64,000 nucleotides of DNA from the NCBI GenBank assembly GCA_963921305.4, contig CAWUEX030000002.1, positions 3,224,001 through 3,288,000 of the forward strand, in the 5' to 3' direction. This DNA comes from CAWUEX02 sp963921305. GTDB lineage: Bacteria > Pseudomonadota > Alphaproteobacteria > Rhodospirillales > Rhodospirillaceae. Positions 24,269 to 33,688 of this stretch are shown piece by piece. The notes under the pieces were generated by a model. The model worked only from the letters and a program-made list of their open reading frames with translations. It was not told where the DNA came from and did no database searches. How positions within the stretch are numbered: the stretch's first letter is position 1; every line of letters starts with the position of its first letter. Made by a program: the position numbers and the translations under genes.

Positions 24269-25054
24269 ATGAAACTCGGTCTTATCGGCAACGGCGCGAT
24301 TGCCCGCGTGGTCGCCAAACACTGTGCGTCTCATCCGGACCGGTTTGAGATCACCGCCGCGCTTGGGTTGCCGGACGACGTGGACAGTGTGGGCGCCTAT
24401 CCGATTGTACGACGTGTCTCTGAGTTGATGTCCGGCGCGCCGGAGTTGGTGGTCGAATGCGCCTCGCAGGAGGCGGTGAGCGAGCACCTTCCGGCCATTC
24501 TGAGAACGGGTTGCGACGTTATGGTCATTTCGGTCGGTGCGCTGGCGGATGACTCCGTGCGCGCGGCGCTTGAGGCGGCAGCGGCAGATGACGGCGCCAA
24601 GGTTTATATTCCCGCCGGTGCGTTGGCGGGACTGGATGCCATCAGCGCGGCCATGACCGACGGACTGGACAGCGTCACACTGCGCACCCGCAAGCCGCCG
24701 CTGTCGTGGTCTGGCGCACCAGGGGTCGAGGGTATCGATCTGGCGGCGATTACGTCGCCGCAGGTGATCTTCTCCGGCACCTCGCGTCAAGCGGCGCTGG
24801 CCTTTCCCAAAAACGCCAATGTCGCCGCCGCCGTGGCGCTGGCCGGACTGGGCATGGATGAGACCCAAGTAGAACTGATCGCCGATCCCAAGGCGACCCG
24901 GAACAACCATGCGATTGAGGCGTCCGGGCCGTTCGGGCATCTCAAGATTGAGGTCGAGGCGGAGCCGTCGCCCGACAATCCCAAGTCGTCGCATTTGGCA
25001 GCGCTGAGCATCGTCCGCGGACTCGACCGCTTGACCGAGGTTCTGGTGCTCTAA
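24269..25054 (+). CDS. nadX: L-aspartate dehydrogenase
   Basis: A 261-aa NAD(P)-dependent enzyme converting L-aspartate to iminoaspartate, the first step of de novo NAD synthesis in organisms that lack NadB. The start MKLGLIGNGAIARVV at ATG 24269 has ACGGAG upstream and places the dinucleotide loop GNGAIA at residues 7-12. Further family features are VVECASQEAV near 68, ISVGALAD near 95, IPAGALAGLDAI near 116, and the C-terminal ATRNNHAIEASGPFGHLKIEVE, containing the catalytic His region. It lies 282 bases upstream of the nuo operon. No nadA or nadC is present in the window. Confidence 0.88.
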   Translation: MKLGLIGNGAIARVVAKHCASHPDRFEITAALGLPDDVDSVGAYPIVRRVSELMSGAPELVVECASQEAVSEHLPAILRTGCDVMVISVGALADDSVRAALEAAAADDGAKVYIPAGALAGLDAISAAMTDGLDSVTLRTRKPPLSWSGAPGVEGIDLAAITSPQVIFSGTSRQAALAFPKNANVAAAVALAGLGMDETQVELIADPKATRNNHAIEASGPFGHLKIEVEAEPSPDNPKSSHLAALSIVRGLDRLTEVLVL

Positions 25055-25165
25055 CCGGGCCTTTAACTGGTACTCGGATCGGGCGCGCCAGACGGCCGTC
25101 CGCCACCCCCGCGCAAACACCGCTTTCGCCCCAGAAACCCTAGATTTGTCAACGGGTTTGTGTGC

Positions 25166-25194
25166 TTGACTTGGCTGTCACGCAACGGCTACAC
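25166..25194 (+). promoter_or_regulatory. candidate sigma-70 promoter for the nuo operon
   Basis: TTGACT (25166-25171) and CTACAC (25189-25194) are separated by 17 bases, 143 bases upstream of nuoA in the only large gap before the operon. The -35 element is good and the -10 weak. Confidence 0.35.
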
Positions 25195-25336
25195 CAAGCC
25201 ACCAAATGGGAGAGGAGGGGCCCCGTATTTAAGGGTTGAGGCGCGGCCAAAAAAGGTCAGACTCATCCCTGGACGTGGGGCCGATACCGAGCCAGACAGG
25301 ACATCGTCTGGACGGTGGCCGAGAACCGGGGCGGAC

Positions 25337-25702
25337 ATGCAAGACCTGCTAATTGAATACCTGCCTATCCTTATTTTCATCGGCATCGCTTTTGGCCTGG
25401 CGTTCGCCATTGTCGCCGCCTCGCTGATCGCCGCGCCGTCTAACCCGGACCCCGAGAAAACCTCGGCCTATGAGTGTGGCTTTGAGGCCTTTGACGACAC
25501 CCGATCCAAGTTCGATGTGCGCTTCTATCTGGTTGCCATCCTGTTCATCATTTTCGACTTGGAAGTGGCCTTCCTGTTCCCCTGGGCGGTGAGCCTGGGC
25601 GGCATCGGTCTGTTTGGCTTCTGGTCGATGATGATTTTCCTCGGTGTGCTGACCATCGGCTTTATTTACGAGTGGCGTAAAGGAGCTCTGGAATGGGAGT
25701 AA
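25337..25702 (+). CDS. nuoA: NADH-quinone oxidoreductase subunit A
   Basis: A 121-aa membrane subunit of complex I with three helices (about 8-30, 65-87, 92-112). The hallmark loop AYECGFEAFDDTRSKFDVRFY lies after helix 1; its cysteine is exposed in the deactive state of the mitochondrial homologue (ND3). The ATG at 25337 follows CGGGGCGGAC; the reading frame stays open further upstream without family similarity. This is the first gene of a 14-gene nuo operon with very tight spacing. It overlaps nuoB by ten bases. Confidence 0.97.
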   Translation: MQDLLIEYLPILIFIGIAFGLAFAIVAASLIAAPSNPDPEKTSAYECGFEAFDDTRSKFDVRFYLVAILFIIFDLEVAFLFPWAVSLGGIGLFGFWSMMIFLGVLTIGFIYEWRKGALEWE

Positions 25703-26247
25703 CCGTACCGGCCCAGGCGCAAACGGACGCGATCCGCGCCACTACCGGGGATGACCAGCAGGTTGTCGCGCGCGTGGCCGACGAGTTGCAGAACAAGGGC
25801 TTCGTGCTGTCGACCATCGACGATCTGGCCAACTGGGCGCGGACCGGCTCAATGTGGCCGATGTCATTCGGCCTGGCCTGCTGCGCGGTGGAAATGATGC
25901 ATTCCGCCATGGCGCGGTATGACCTCGACCGCTTCGGCATGTTCTTCCGCCCGAGCCCGCGCCAGTCCGACGTGATGATTGTCGCCGGTACGCTGACCAA
26001 CAAAATGGCGCCGGCCCTGCGCAAGGTCTATGACCAGATGCCCGAGCCGCGCTGGGTGATTTCTATGGGCTCCTGCGCCAATGGCGGGGGGTATTACCAT
26101 TACTCGTATTCGGTGGTGCGTGGCTGCGACCGTGTCGTTCCGGTGGACATCTACGTGCCGGGTTGCCCGCCGACGGCCGAAGCGCTGCTCTACGGCATTC
26201 TGCAGCTGCACAAGAAGATCCGCCGCGTCGGGACACTGGACCGCTAG
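25693..26247 (+). CDS. nuoB: NADH-quinone oxidoreductase subunit B (cluster N2)
   Basis: A 184-aa peripheral-arm subunit that binds the terminal 4Fe-4S cluster N2, which reduces quinone. The ligands are the tandem cysteines in FGLACCAVEMM, the Cys in MGSCANGGGYY and the Cys in VPGCPPTAEA. The sequence starts inside nuoA, indicating coupled translation. The length is normal for Alphaproteobacteria. Confidence 0.98.
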   Translation: MGVTVPAQAQTDAIRATTGDDQQVVARVADELQNKGFVLSTIDDLANWARTGSMWPMSFGLACCAVEMMHSAMARYDLDRFGMFFRPSPRQSDVMIVAGTLTNKMAPALRKVYDQMPEPRWVISMGSCANGGGYYHYSYSVVRGCDRVVPVDIYVPGCPPTAEALLYGILQLHKKIRRVGTLDR

Positions 26248-26264
26248 GGCAAGGCAAAAGGCGC

Positions 26265-26903
26265 ATGGCACAAAGCGAAGACACCACGGTGACGCTCGCC
26301 GACTTGGGAGAAACCATCTCCCTGGCACAGACCGATCATGTGATCAGTGCTGAGGTGGCTGGTGGGGAGTTGACCGTGCGGGTGCAGCGTCCTGGAATTT
26401 GCAAAGTGCTCAAATATCTGCGCGATGATGCCAACTGCCAGTTCACGCAATTGGTCGACGTGACGGCGGTGGACTATCCCGAACGGGAAGAGCGCTTTGA
26501 GGTCGTCTATCACCTGCTGAGCATGACTCAGAACCTGCGCGTCCGGGTCAAGCTGACGGCGACGGAAGATACGCCGGTGCCGAGTGCGTGCGATGTTTTC
26601 TCAACGGCAAACTGGTTCGAACGCGAAGTGTGGGACATGTATGGTGTGTTTTTCTCCGACCATCCCGACCTGCGCCGTATCCTTACCGACTATGGGTTTG
26701 ACGGACATCCGCAGCGCAAGGACTTCCCGCTCACCGGCTATGTAGAAGTGCGCTACGACGAGGGCCAGAAGCGTGTCATCTATGAACCGGTCAAGCTGAC
26801 GCAGGATTTCCGCACGTTTGAGTTTATGAGTCCTTGGGAAGGGGCGGAGCATGCGCACCGCCAAATCCTGCCGGGCGACGAAAAGGCGAGCAAAGATGGC
26901 TGA
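26265..26903 (+). CDS. nuoC: NADH-quinone oxidoreductase subunit C
   Basis: A 212-aa peripheral-arm subunit equivalent to the mitochondrial 30-kDa protein. The start at ATG 26265 (AAGGCAAAAGGCGC upstream) is chosen over a longer open frame that overlaps nuoB in another frame. The family signature ANWFEREVWDMYGVFFSDHPDLRRILTD is at about 112-140, followed by DYGFDGHPQRKDFPL. It is separate from nuoD, not fused as in E. coli. It overlaps nuoD by eight bases. Confidence 0.96.
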   Translation: MAQSEDTTVTLADLGETISLAQTDHVISAEVAGGELTVRVQRPGICKVLKYLRDDANCQFTQLVDVTAVDYPEREERFEVVYHLLSMTQNLRVRVKLTATEDTPVPSACDVFSTANWFEREVWDMYGVFFSDHPDLRRILTDYGFDGHPQRKDFPLTGYVEVRYDEGQKRVIYEPVKLTQDFRTFEFMSPWEGAEHAHRQILPGDEKASKDG

Positions 26904-28083
26904 GCTGGCCGAAGCCGAGATCGAGAACTATCAGGTCAACTTCGGGCCCCAACACCCGGCGGCACATGGCGTGCTGCGTCTGGTGCTGGAGATGGGTGGT
27001 GAAACCATCGACCGCGTCGATCCGCATATCGGGTTGCTCCACCGCGGTACGGAAAAGCTGATCGAGCATAAGACGTATCTGCAGGCGGTCCCGTATTTCG
27101 ACCGCCTCGACTACGTCTCGCCGATGAACCAAGAGCAGGCTTATGCCCTGGCAGTGGAGCGTCTGCTTGATATCGAGGTGCCGAAACGCGGCCAGTACAT
27201 CCGCATGCTGTTTTGCGAGCTGACCCGAATCCTCAATCACATCATGAACATCGCCTCCTATGCCATGGACGTCGGCGCGATGACGCCGTTCCTGTGGACG
27301 TTTGAGGAACGCGAAAAGCTGATGGGCTTTTACGACGACGTGTCCGGCGCGCGCATGCACGCGGCCTATGTGCGCCCGGGCGGAGTGGCCCGCGATATGC
27401 CGGCGGGTCTGGCGGAACGTATCGCCGAATGGGCGGACAACTTCCCCAAGATCATCGACGACATGGAAGGCCTGCTGACCAACAACCGCATCTTCAAACA
27501 GCGCACGGTCGACATCGGTGTCGTCAGCAAGCAAGAAGCGTTGGATTGGGGCTTTACCGGGCCAAACCTGCGAGCCTCCGGTTTCGCGTGGGATTTGCGC
27601 AAGGCGCAGCCCTACGACGGCTACGACGAAATCGACTTCGACATTCCCATCGGTAAGCACGGCGACTGTTATGATCGCTATGTCGTGCGGGTTGCCGAGA
27701 TGCGCGAGTCCTTGCGCATCATCAATCAGTGTCTGGAAAAGATGCCCGGCGGTCCGGTGAAGGTGCAGGATCGTAAAATCAATCCACCGCCGCGCGGCGA
27801 CATGAAGGGCTCGATGGAAGCGCTGATCCATCACTTCAAACTCTACACCGAGGGCTATCACGTGCCGCGCGGGGAAACCTATGCGGCGGTGGAAGCACCG
27901 AAAGGCGAGTTCGCGGTGTATCTGGTGTCGGACGGCTCCAACAAACCTTATCGCTGCCGCATCCGTGCCCCAGGCTTTGTACACATGCAAGGCATGGACT
28001 TCATGCTGCGCGGACACATGCTGGCCGATGTGCCGGCGGTGTTGGGCTCTATCGATATCGTGTTCGGCGAGGTCGACCGATGA
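26896..28083 (+). CDS. nuoD: NADH-quinone oxidoreductase subunit D
   Basis: A 395-aa 49-kDa-type subunit that, with NuoB, forms the quinone-binding cavity. The start at ATG 26896 gives MAELAEAE and then NFGPQHPAAHGVLRLVLEM, the conserved N-terminal loop; its histidines line the quinone site. HRGTEKLIEHKTY and the C-terminal DIVFGEVDR are also characteristic. The longer upstream frame is the nuoC shadow. The stop overlaps the nuoE start (ATGA). Confidence 0.97.
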   Translation: MAELAEAEIENYQVNFGPQHPAAHGVLRLVLEMGGETIDRVDPHIGLLHRGTEKLIEHKTYLQAVPYFDRLDYVSPMNQEQAYALAVERLLDIEVPKRGQYIRMLFCELTRILNHIMNIASYAMDVGAMTPFLWTFEEREKLMGFYDDVSGARMHAAYVRPGGVARDMPAGLAERIAEWADNFPKIIDDMEGLLTNNRIFKQRTVDIGVVSKQEALDWGFTGPNLRASGFAWDLRKAQPYDGYDEIDFDIPIGKHGDCYDRYVVRVAEMRESLRIINQCLEKMPGGPVKVQDRKINPPPRGDMKGSMEALIHHFKLYTEGYHVPRGETYAAVEAPKGEFAVYLVSDGSNKPYRCRIRAPGFVHMQGMDFMLRGHMLADVPAVLGSIDIVFGEVDR

Positions 28084-28769
28084 GCACGCGTAACCTCGCC
28101 AAGGAGCAACCGGACAGCTTTGCGTTTTCGGACGAGCACATAGCCCGCGCCGAGAAAATCATCGCCAAGTATCCCGAAGGGCGCCAGGCCAGCGCGGTGA
28201 TTCCGCTGCTCGATCTGGCACAGAGGCAGGAGGGCTGGGTGTCGCGTCCGGCGATTGAGACGGTTGCCGGGATGCTGAGCATGCCGGTCATCCGCGTCCT
28301 CGAGGTGGCGACCTTCTACACCATGTTCAATCTGCATCCGGTCGGCAAAACGCACATTCAGGTGTGCACAAGTTTGTCGTGCTGGCTGCGCGGGTCGAAC
28401 GACGTGGTTAAGGCGTGCCAGGACAAGCTGGGCATCGGCTTCGGTGAAACCACACCGGATGGCGCGTTCACCGTCAACGAAGTGGAGTGTGCGGGCGCTT
28501 GCGTCAACGCGCCGGTCGTCGCCATCGGTGACGACTATTACGAAGACCTGACCTATGACTCCATGGGCGCGCTGATCGACGAAGCCAAGAGCGGCAACCT
28601 GCGCAAGCCGGGCCCGACCAACGGCCGCCTCAACGCGGCGCCGGACGGCGAGCGCGGCAGTTTGACCGAAGATCCGACGCAGCCCATTCCCAAACAGGAT
28701 TTGGCGGACGCCAAGCGCGCCTTCGACGCGAAGAAGGAAGAAGAGCGCAAGGCCAAGGAAAACGCGTAA
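28080..28769 (+). CDS. nuoE: NADH-quinone oxidoreductase subunit E (cluster N1a)
   Basis: A 229-aa thioredoxin-fold subunit carrying the 2Fe-2S cluster N1a. The four cysteine ligands are in CTSLSC (two) and ECAGACVNAP (two), near residues 98-145. The C-terminal 50 residues are a charged, Lys/Glu-rich tail (FDAKKEEERKAKEN) longer than in E. coli, as is common in Alphaproteobacteria. The stop and the nuoF start overlap by one base (TAATG). Confidence 0.96.
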   Translation: MSTRNLAKEQPDSFAFSDEHIARAEKIIAKYPEGRQASAVIPLLDLAQRQEGWVSRPAIETVAGMLSMPVIRVLEVATFYTMFNLHPVGKTHIQVCTSLSCWLRGSNDVVKACQDKLGIGFGETTPDGAFTVNEVECAGACVNAPVVAIGDDYYEDLTYDSMGALIDEAKSGNLRKPGPTNGRLNAAPDGERGSLTEDPTQPIPKQDLADAKRAFDAKKEEERKAKENA

Positions 28770-30058
28770 TGTTGAAAGATCAGGATCGCATTTTCACCAA
28801 TTTGTACGGCGAGCACGACTGGCGCTTGGCCGGTGCCCGTGCGCGCGGTGATTGGGACGGCACCAAAGAGCTTATGGCCATGGGCCAAGAGTGGATCATC
28901 GAAGAGATGAAGGCGTCCGGTCTGCGCGGCCGCGGCGGTGCCGGGTTCCCGACCGGGCTCAAGTGGTCGTTCATGCCAAAGACGGTGGGTGACCGGCCTC
29001 ATTATCTGGTGGTCAACGCCGACGAAGGCGAGCCGGGCACCTGTAAAGACCGCGACATGATGCGGTTCGATCCGCACAAGCTGGTCGAGGGCTGCTTGCT
29101 GGCCAGCTTCGCGATGAATGCGCACGCTTGCTACATTTACATCCGCGGTGAGTTCTACAACGAAGCGTCGAACCTGCAGGTCGCCATCGACGAAGCTTAT
29201 GAGGCGGGATTGATCGGCAAGAACGCGTGTGGGTCCGGGTGGGACTTTGATCTCTATCTGCATCGCGGCGCGGGCGCTTACATCTGCGGTGAAGAAACTG
29301 CGCTGATCGAAAGCCTGGAAGGCAAGAAGGGTCAGCCGCGTCTGAAACCGCCGTTCCCGGCGGGCGTTGGATTGTACGGTTGTCCGACCACCGTGAACAA
29401 TGTTGAGAGCATTGCTGTTGCGCCGACCATTTTGCGCCGGGGCGCGGCGTGGTTCGCCGGCATTGGCCGGCCCAACAACACCGGCACGAAAGTGTTCTGC
29501 ATTTCCGGCCATGTGAACAAGCCCTGCAATGTCGAAGAAGAAATGGGTATTCCACTGAAGGAGCTCATCGAAAAGCATTGCGGCGGCGTGATCGGCGGCT
29601 GGGACAATTTGCAGGCCATCATTCCCGGCGGCAGTTCGGTGCCATGCCTGCCCAAAGACATTTGCGACAATGTGCTAATGGATTTTGACTCGCTGCGCGA
29701 CGTCAAATCCGGTCTCGGCACCGCCGCGGTGATGGTGATGGATAAATCTGTCGATATCATCGCCGCGATCACGCGTCTGTCGGCGTTCTACAAACATGAA
29801 AGCTGCGGCCAGTGCACGCCGTGCCGGGAAGGCACCGGCTGGCTCTACCGAGTGATGAAGCGTCTGGTGAGCGGCGAAGCGTCGGTCGAAGAAATCGATA
29901 TGCTGGAGGAAGTGACCTATCAGATTGAAGGTCACACGATTTGCGCTCTGGGCGACGCGGCGGCATGGCCGGTGCAAGGGCTGATCCGTCACTTCCGTCC
30001 GGAAATCGAGCAGCGCATAAAAGACTACCGCGACGGCAAGCTGTCGCGGGCGGCGTAG
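28769..30058 (+). CDS. nuoF: NADH-quinone oxidoreductase subunit F (NADH/FMN site, cluster N3)
   Basis: A 429-aa subunit that oxidises NADH. The glycine-rich nucleotide loop GLRGRGGAGFPTG is at about residues 51-63, the FMN region ADEGEPGTCKDRD is near 86, and the 4Fe-4S N3 ligands are CGQCTPC (about 347-353) with a later Cys in TICALGD. The length is standard. It is one base into the end of nuoE, so the stoichiometric NADH module (E-F-G) is translationally coupled. Confidence 0.98.
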   Translation: MLKDQDRIFTNLYGEHDWRLAGARARGDWDGTKELMAMGQEWIIEEMKASGLRGRGGAGFPTGLKWSFMPKTVGDRPHYLVVNADEGEPGTCKDRDMMRFDPHKLVEGCLLASFAMNAHACYIYIRGEFYNEASNLQVAIDEAYEAGLIGKNACGSGWDFDLYLHRGAGAYICGEETALIESLEGKKGQPRLKPPFPAGVGLYGCPTTVNNVESIAVAPTILRRGAAWFAGIGRPNNTGTKVFCISGHVNKPCNVEEEMGIPLKELIEKHCGGVIGGWDNLQAIIPGGSSVPCLPKDICDNVLMDFDSLRDVKSGLGTAAVMVMDKSVDIIAAITRLSAFYKHESCGQCTPCREGTGWLYRVMKRLVSGEASVEEIDMLEEVTYQIEGHTICALGDAAAWPVQGLIRHFRPEIEQRIKDYRDGKLSRAA

Positions 30059-30067
30059 GAACGGAAT

Positions 30068-32134
30068 ATGCCTAAGCTCACCATCGACGGGATAGAAGTA
30101 GAAGTCGATCCCGGCGTTACCATCCTCCAAGCAGCGGAGCAGGCCGGGGTCGAAATCCCGCGCTTCTGCTATCACGACCGGCTGTCCATCGCCGGTAACT
30201 GCCGCATGTGTTTGGTGGATATGGAAAAGTCGCCCAAGCCGGTGGCGTCGTGTGCGATGCCGGCTGCGGATGGGATGGTGGTACACACCAAATCCGAGAA
30301 GGCTGTGAAAGCGCGCAATGGGGCGATGGAGTTTCTACTCATCAATCACCCGCTGGATTGTCCGATTTGCGACCAAGGCGGCGAATGCGATTTGCAGGAC
30401 CAGGCGCTGGCTTTTGGGTACGACCGGGGCCGCTTCCTCGAACAAAAGCGCGCGGTCAAAGACAAGTACATGGGTCCAATCGTCTCGACGATCATGACCC
30501 GCTGCATTCACTGCACCCGCTGTGTGCGCTTCGTCGAGGAAATCGCCGGTGAAGCCGAGATTGGCGCGACCGGGCGCGGCGAAGATACGGAAATCACCAC
30601 CTATCTTGAGTCGGCGATCAGTTCAGAGCTGTCCGGTAACGTTGTGGATCTGTGTCCGGTCGGGGCGCTGACCAACAAGCCCTATGCCTTTACCGCCCGC
30701 TCGTGGGAGCTGCGCAAGACGGAATCCGTCGACGTGATGGACGCGGTCGGCTCCAACATACGTGTCGACAGCCGTAGCCGCGAAGTGATGCGGGTGCTGC
30801 CGCGCCTGAACGAATGGGTCAACGAAGAATGGCTCGGCGATAAGTCGCGCAACGCCTGTGACGGATTGAAATATCAGCGTCTCGACCGGCCTTATGTGCG
30901 CCGCGACGGCAAGTTGCACGAAGCGGAGTGGAACGAAGCCTTCGATGCCATCGCTGCGAAAGTGAAGGGGTTGAGCGGCGATAAGATTGCGGCGCTGGCC
31001 GGTGATCTAGCCGACTGTGAGTCCATGCTGGCGCTCAAGGATCTCATGACGTCGCTGGGCTCGCCCAACCTGGATTGCCGCCAGGACGGCGCCGCGCTCG
31101 ATCCGAAGGTGCGGGCATCCTACCTGTTCAACAGCACCATCGGCGGCATTGAAGAAGCGGATGCGATCCTGTTGATTGGCACCAACCCGCGCAAGGAAGC
31201 GCCGGTGCTGAATGCTCGTATCCGCAAGCGTCATTTGATGGGCGGGCTGAAAACCGGACTCATCGGCGAAGCCTTTGACCTGACGTTCCCCTATGAACAC
31301 CTTTCCGCTACCGCAGATGCGGTGAGCCAAATTGCCGACGGCAGCCATCCGTTCGCGCAGGTGTTGAAGGACGCCGAGCGCCCGATGCTGATCCTCGGCA
31401 TGGCCGCGCTGTCGCGGCCGGACGGCGCCGCTATCCTTGCAGCGGCGAAGAAGATTGCAGATACGACCGGCATGGTCTCCGGTGACTGGAACGGCTTCAA
31501 CGTGCTGCATACTGCGGCGGCGCGGGTTGGCGGTCTAGACGTTGGCTTTGCCCCTGGGGCAGGCGGCAAGGACACTGCGGGTATTCTTGACGGCGCCGAT
31601 AGCGGCGCCATTGAAGTGGTCTACCTGCTGGGCGCCGACGAAATCGACACCAAGAAGTTGGAAAAGGCTTTCGTGATTTATCAGGGCCATCACGGCGACG
31701 CCGGAGCACACGTGGCCGATGTGATTCTACCGGGCGCGGCCTACACGGAGAAGAACGGCACATACGTCAACACCGAGGGCCGGGCGCAACTGGGTCAGCG
31801 CGCGATCTTTCCGCCGAGCGATGCGCGTGAGGACTGGACGATCCTGCGGGCGCTGTCCGAGAAACTGGGCCACACGTTGCCCTATGACTCTCTCGATCAG
31901 GTGCGCGCCAACTTGCGCGAGACCGGACCGGCCTTCGCCCACATTGACGATATCGCGGCGGCGGAGTGGGAAGACTTCGGCACGGCGGGAGCGATTGACG
32001 CCAGCCCCTTCACCTATCCGGTGACCAACTACTACCAAACCGATCCGATCAGCCGGGCCTCAAGGACAATGGCCCAGTGCACGCAAGAATTTGTTCTCGG
32101 CAACTCCGGGAAGGCGACGGGCACTGATGGCTGA
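30068..32134 (+). CDS. nuoG: NADH-quinone oxidoreductase subunit G
   Basis: A 688-aa subunit carrying several iron-sulfur clusters. The N-terminal 2Fe-2S ligands are in RFCYHDRLSIAGNCRMC (about residues 35-52). The His/Cys set of cluster N5 is in HPLDCPICDQGGECDLQD (about 95-112). The 4Fe-4S cluster has TRCIHCTRCVRF (about 140-151) and later VVDLCPVGALTNKP. The C-terminal two thirds is a molybdopterin-oxidoreductase-like domain without a catalytic cofactor role here. The length matches the short alphaproteobacterial form. It overlaps nuoH by eight bases. Confidence 0.97.
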   Translation: MPKLTIDGIEVEVDPGVTILQAAEQAGVEIPRFCYHDRLSIAGNCRMCLVDMEKSPKPVASCAMPAADGMVVHTKSEKAVKARNGAMEFLLINHPLDCPICDQGGECDLQDQALAFGYDRGRFLEQKRAVKDKYMGPIVSTIMTRCIHCTRCVRFVEEIAGEAEIGATGRGEDTEITTYLESAISSELSGNVVDLCPVGALTNKPYAFTARSWELRKTESVDVMDAVGSNIRVDSRSREVMRVLPRLNEWVNEEWLGDKSRNACDGLKYQRLDRPYVRRDGKLHEAEWNEAFDAIAAKVKGLSGDKIAALAGDLADCESMLALKDLMTSLGSPNLDCRQDGAALDPKVRASYLFNSTIGGIEEADAILLIGTNPRKEAPVLNARIRKRHLMGGLKTGLIGEAFDLTFPYEHLSATADAVSQIADGSHPFAQVLKDAERPMLILGMAALSRPDGAAILAAAKKIADTTGMVSGDWNGFNVLHTAAARVGGLDVGFAPGAGGKDTAGILDGADSGAIEVVYLLGADEIDTKKLEKAFVIYQGHHGDAGAHVADVILPGAAYTEKNGTYVNTEGRAQLGQRAIFPPSDAREDWTILRALSEKLGHTLPYDSLDQVRANLRETGPAFAHIDDIAAAEWEDFGTAGAIDASPFTYPVTNYYQTDPISRASRTMAQCTQEFVLGNSGKATGTDG

Positions 32135-33158
32135 TCTCTGGTTCAATTATGTCTGGCCGGTGGTCTGGATCGTCATCCAGATCCTGATGTTCCTGGTGCC
32201 GGTGCTGTTGGGCGTGGCCTATCTGACCTATGCCGAACGCAAAATCATCAGCGCCATGCAAATGCGCCTCGGCCCCAACGTGGTCGGCTGGTTCGGTTTG
32301 CTGCAGCCCATCGCCGATGCGGTAAAATTGCTGACCAAGGAAACGGTGCTACCGACAGGCGCGAGCCCGGTGGTGTTCTTCCTGGCACCCATGGTGACGT
32401 TCTCGCTGGCCATGTTGGCGTGGGCCGTCATTCCCGTGAACGCGGGCTGGGTGATCTCTGACCTCAACGTCGGCGTGCTGTACCTGTTCGCAATTTCGTC
32501 CCTCGGCGTATACGGCGTGGTAATGGCCGGCTGGGCATCGAACTCCCGCTATGCGTTTTTGGGCGCGATGCGCTCCGCGGCGCAAATGGTGTCCTACGAA
32601 GTCTCCATCGGTTTCATCATGATCACCGTATTGATGACCGCCGGGACGCTGAACTTGTCCGCGCTGGTAGAGGCGCAGTCCGAGCCGCTGTTTGGCGTGC
32701 TGCCGGGCTGGTACTTCATTCCGCACCTGCCGATGTTCATCGTGTTCTTTATTTCGGTGCTGGCGGAAACCAATCGCCATCCATTCGATTTGCCGGAAGC
32801 GGAATCCGAACTCGTCGCCGGGTTCATGACCGAATACTCGTCGATGTCGTTCGCGCTGTTCTTCCTGGGTGAATACGCCAACATGATCATGATGAGCGGG
32901 ATGGTGACCATTCTGTTCCTTGGCGGCTGGTTGCCGCCTTATGACGTCGCGCCGCTGAACATGATTCCCGGGGTGGTCTGGTTCGCCCTGAAAGTGGCGG
33001 CCTGTTTGTTCGTGTTCATTTGGGTGCGCGCAACCTTCCCACGGTACCGCTATGACCAACTCATGCGTCTGGGCTGGAAGGTGTTCCTGCCGTTTTCGCT
33101 GATCTGGCTGGCACTGACCGCCGGATTCCTCGTCTACTTCGACAAGCTGCCGGCCTAA
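32127..33158 (+). CDS. nuoH: NADH-quinone oxidoreductase subunit H
   Basis: A 343-aa membrane subunit that connects the peripheral and membrane arms and forms the quinone entry channel. The start at ATG 32127 gives MADLWFNYVWP. Conserved loops include AERKIISAMQMRLGPNVVG (about residues 37-55) and ETNRHPFDLPEAESELVAGF (about 213-232), the acidic segment near the quinone tunnel. Eight or nine helices are predicted. Confidence 0.97.
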   Translation: MADLWFNYVWPVVWIVIQILMFLVPVLLGVAYLTYAERKIISAMQMRLGPNVVGWFGLLQPIADAVKLLTKETVLPTGASPVVFFLAPMVTFSLAMLAWAVIPVNAGWVISDLNVGVLYLFAISSLGVYGVVMAGWASNSRYAFLGAMRSAAQMVSYEVSIGFIMITVLMTAGTLNLSALVEAQSEPLFGVLPGWYFIPHLPMFIVFFISVLAETNRHPFDLPEAESELVAGFMTEYSSMSFALFFLGEYANMIMMSGMVTILFLGGWLPPYDVAPLNMIPGVVWFALKVAACLFVFIWVRATFPRYRYDQLMRLGWKVFLPFSLIWLALTAGFLVYFDKLPA

Positions 33159-33175
33159 GGAGAGGCTGAACCGCT

Positions 33176-33664
33176 ATGGCATTCATGGACCGCACCGCCC
33201 GTTCGTTTCTGCTGGCTGAACTGTTCAGTGGCATGTGGCTGACGCTGAAATACTTCTTTGGCCCGAAGGTGACGATCAACTATCCCTATGAGAAAGGCCC
33301 GCTGAGTCCGCGTTTCCGCGGCGAGCATGCGCTGCGCCGGTATCCCAACGGCGAAGAGCGTTGCATCGCCTGTAAATTGTGCGAGGCCATTTGCCCGGCG
33401 CAGGCCATCACCATCGAAGCGGTGCCCCGTGAAGACGGCAGCCGCCGCACCACGCGCTACGATATCGACATGACCAAATGCATTTACTGCGGCTTCTGTG
33501 AAGAGGCCTGCCCGGTGGATGCCATCGTCGAGGGACCGAACTTCGAGTTCGCCACCGAGACACGGGAAGAGTTGCTCTACAACAAGGACAAACTGCTGGC
33601 CAACGGCGACCGATGGGAAGCGGAGCTGGCCAAGCGGCTTGAGCTCGACGCGCCATACCGCTAA
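33176..33664 (+). CDS. nuoI: NADH-quinone oxidoreductase subunit I (clusters N6a/N6b)
   Basis: A 162-aa ferredoxin-type subunit with two 4Fe-4S motifs: CIACKLCEAICP (about residues 63-74) and CIYCGFCEEACP (about 102-113), which relay electrons to N2. The length and the C-terminal LLYNKDKLLANGDRWE are typical. It is separated from nuoH by 17 bases, and a 74-base gap holding a very short reading frame precedes nuoJ. Confidence 0.98.
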   Translation: MAFMDRTARSFLLAELFSGMWLTLKYFFGPKVTINYPYEKGPLSPRFRGEHALRRYPNGEERCIACKLCEAICPAQAITIEAVPREDGSRRTTRYDIDMTKCIYCGFCEEACPVDAIVEGPNFEFATETREELLYNKDKLLANGDRWEAELAKRLELDAPYR

Positions 33665-33688
33665 AGCCGGCAGAGACGGGGACGGGAA

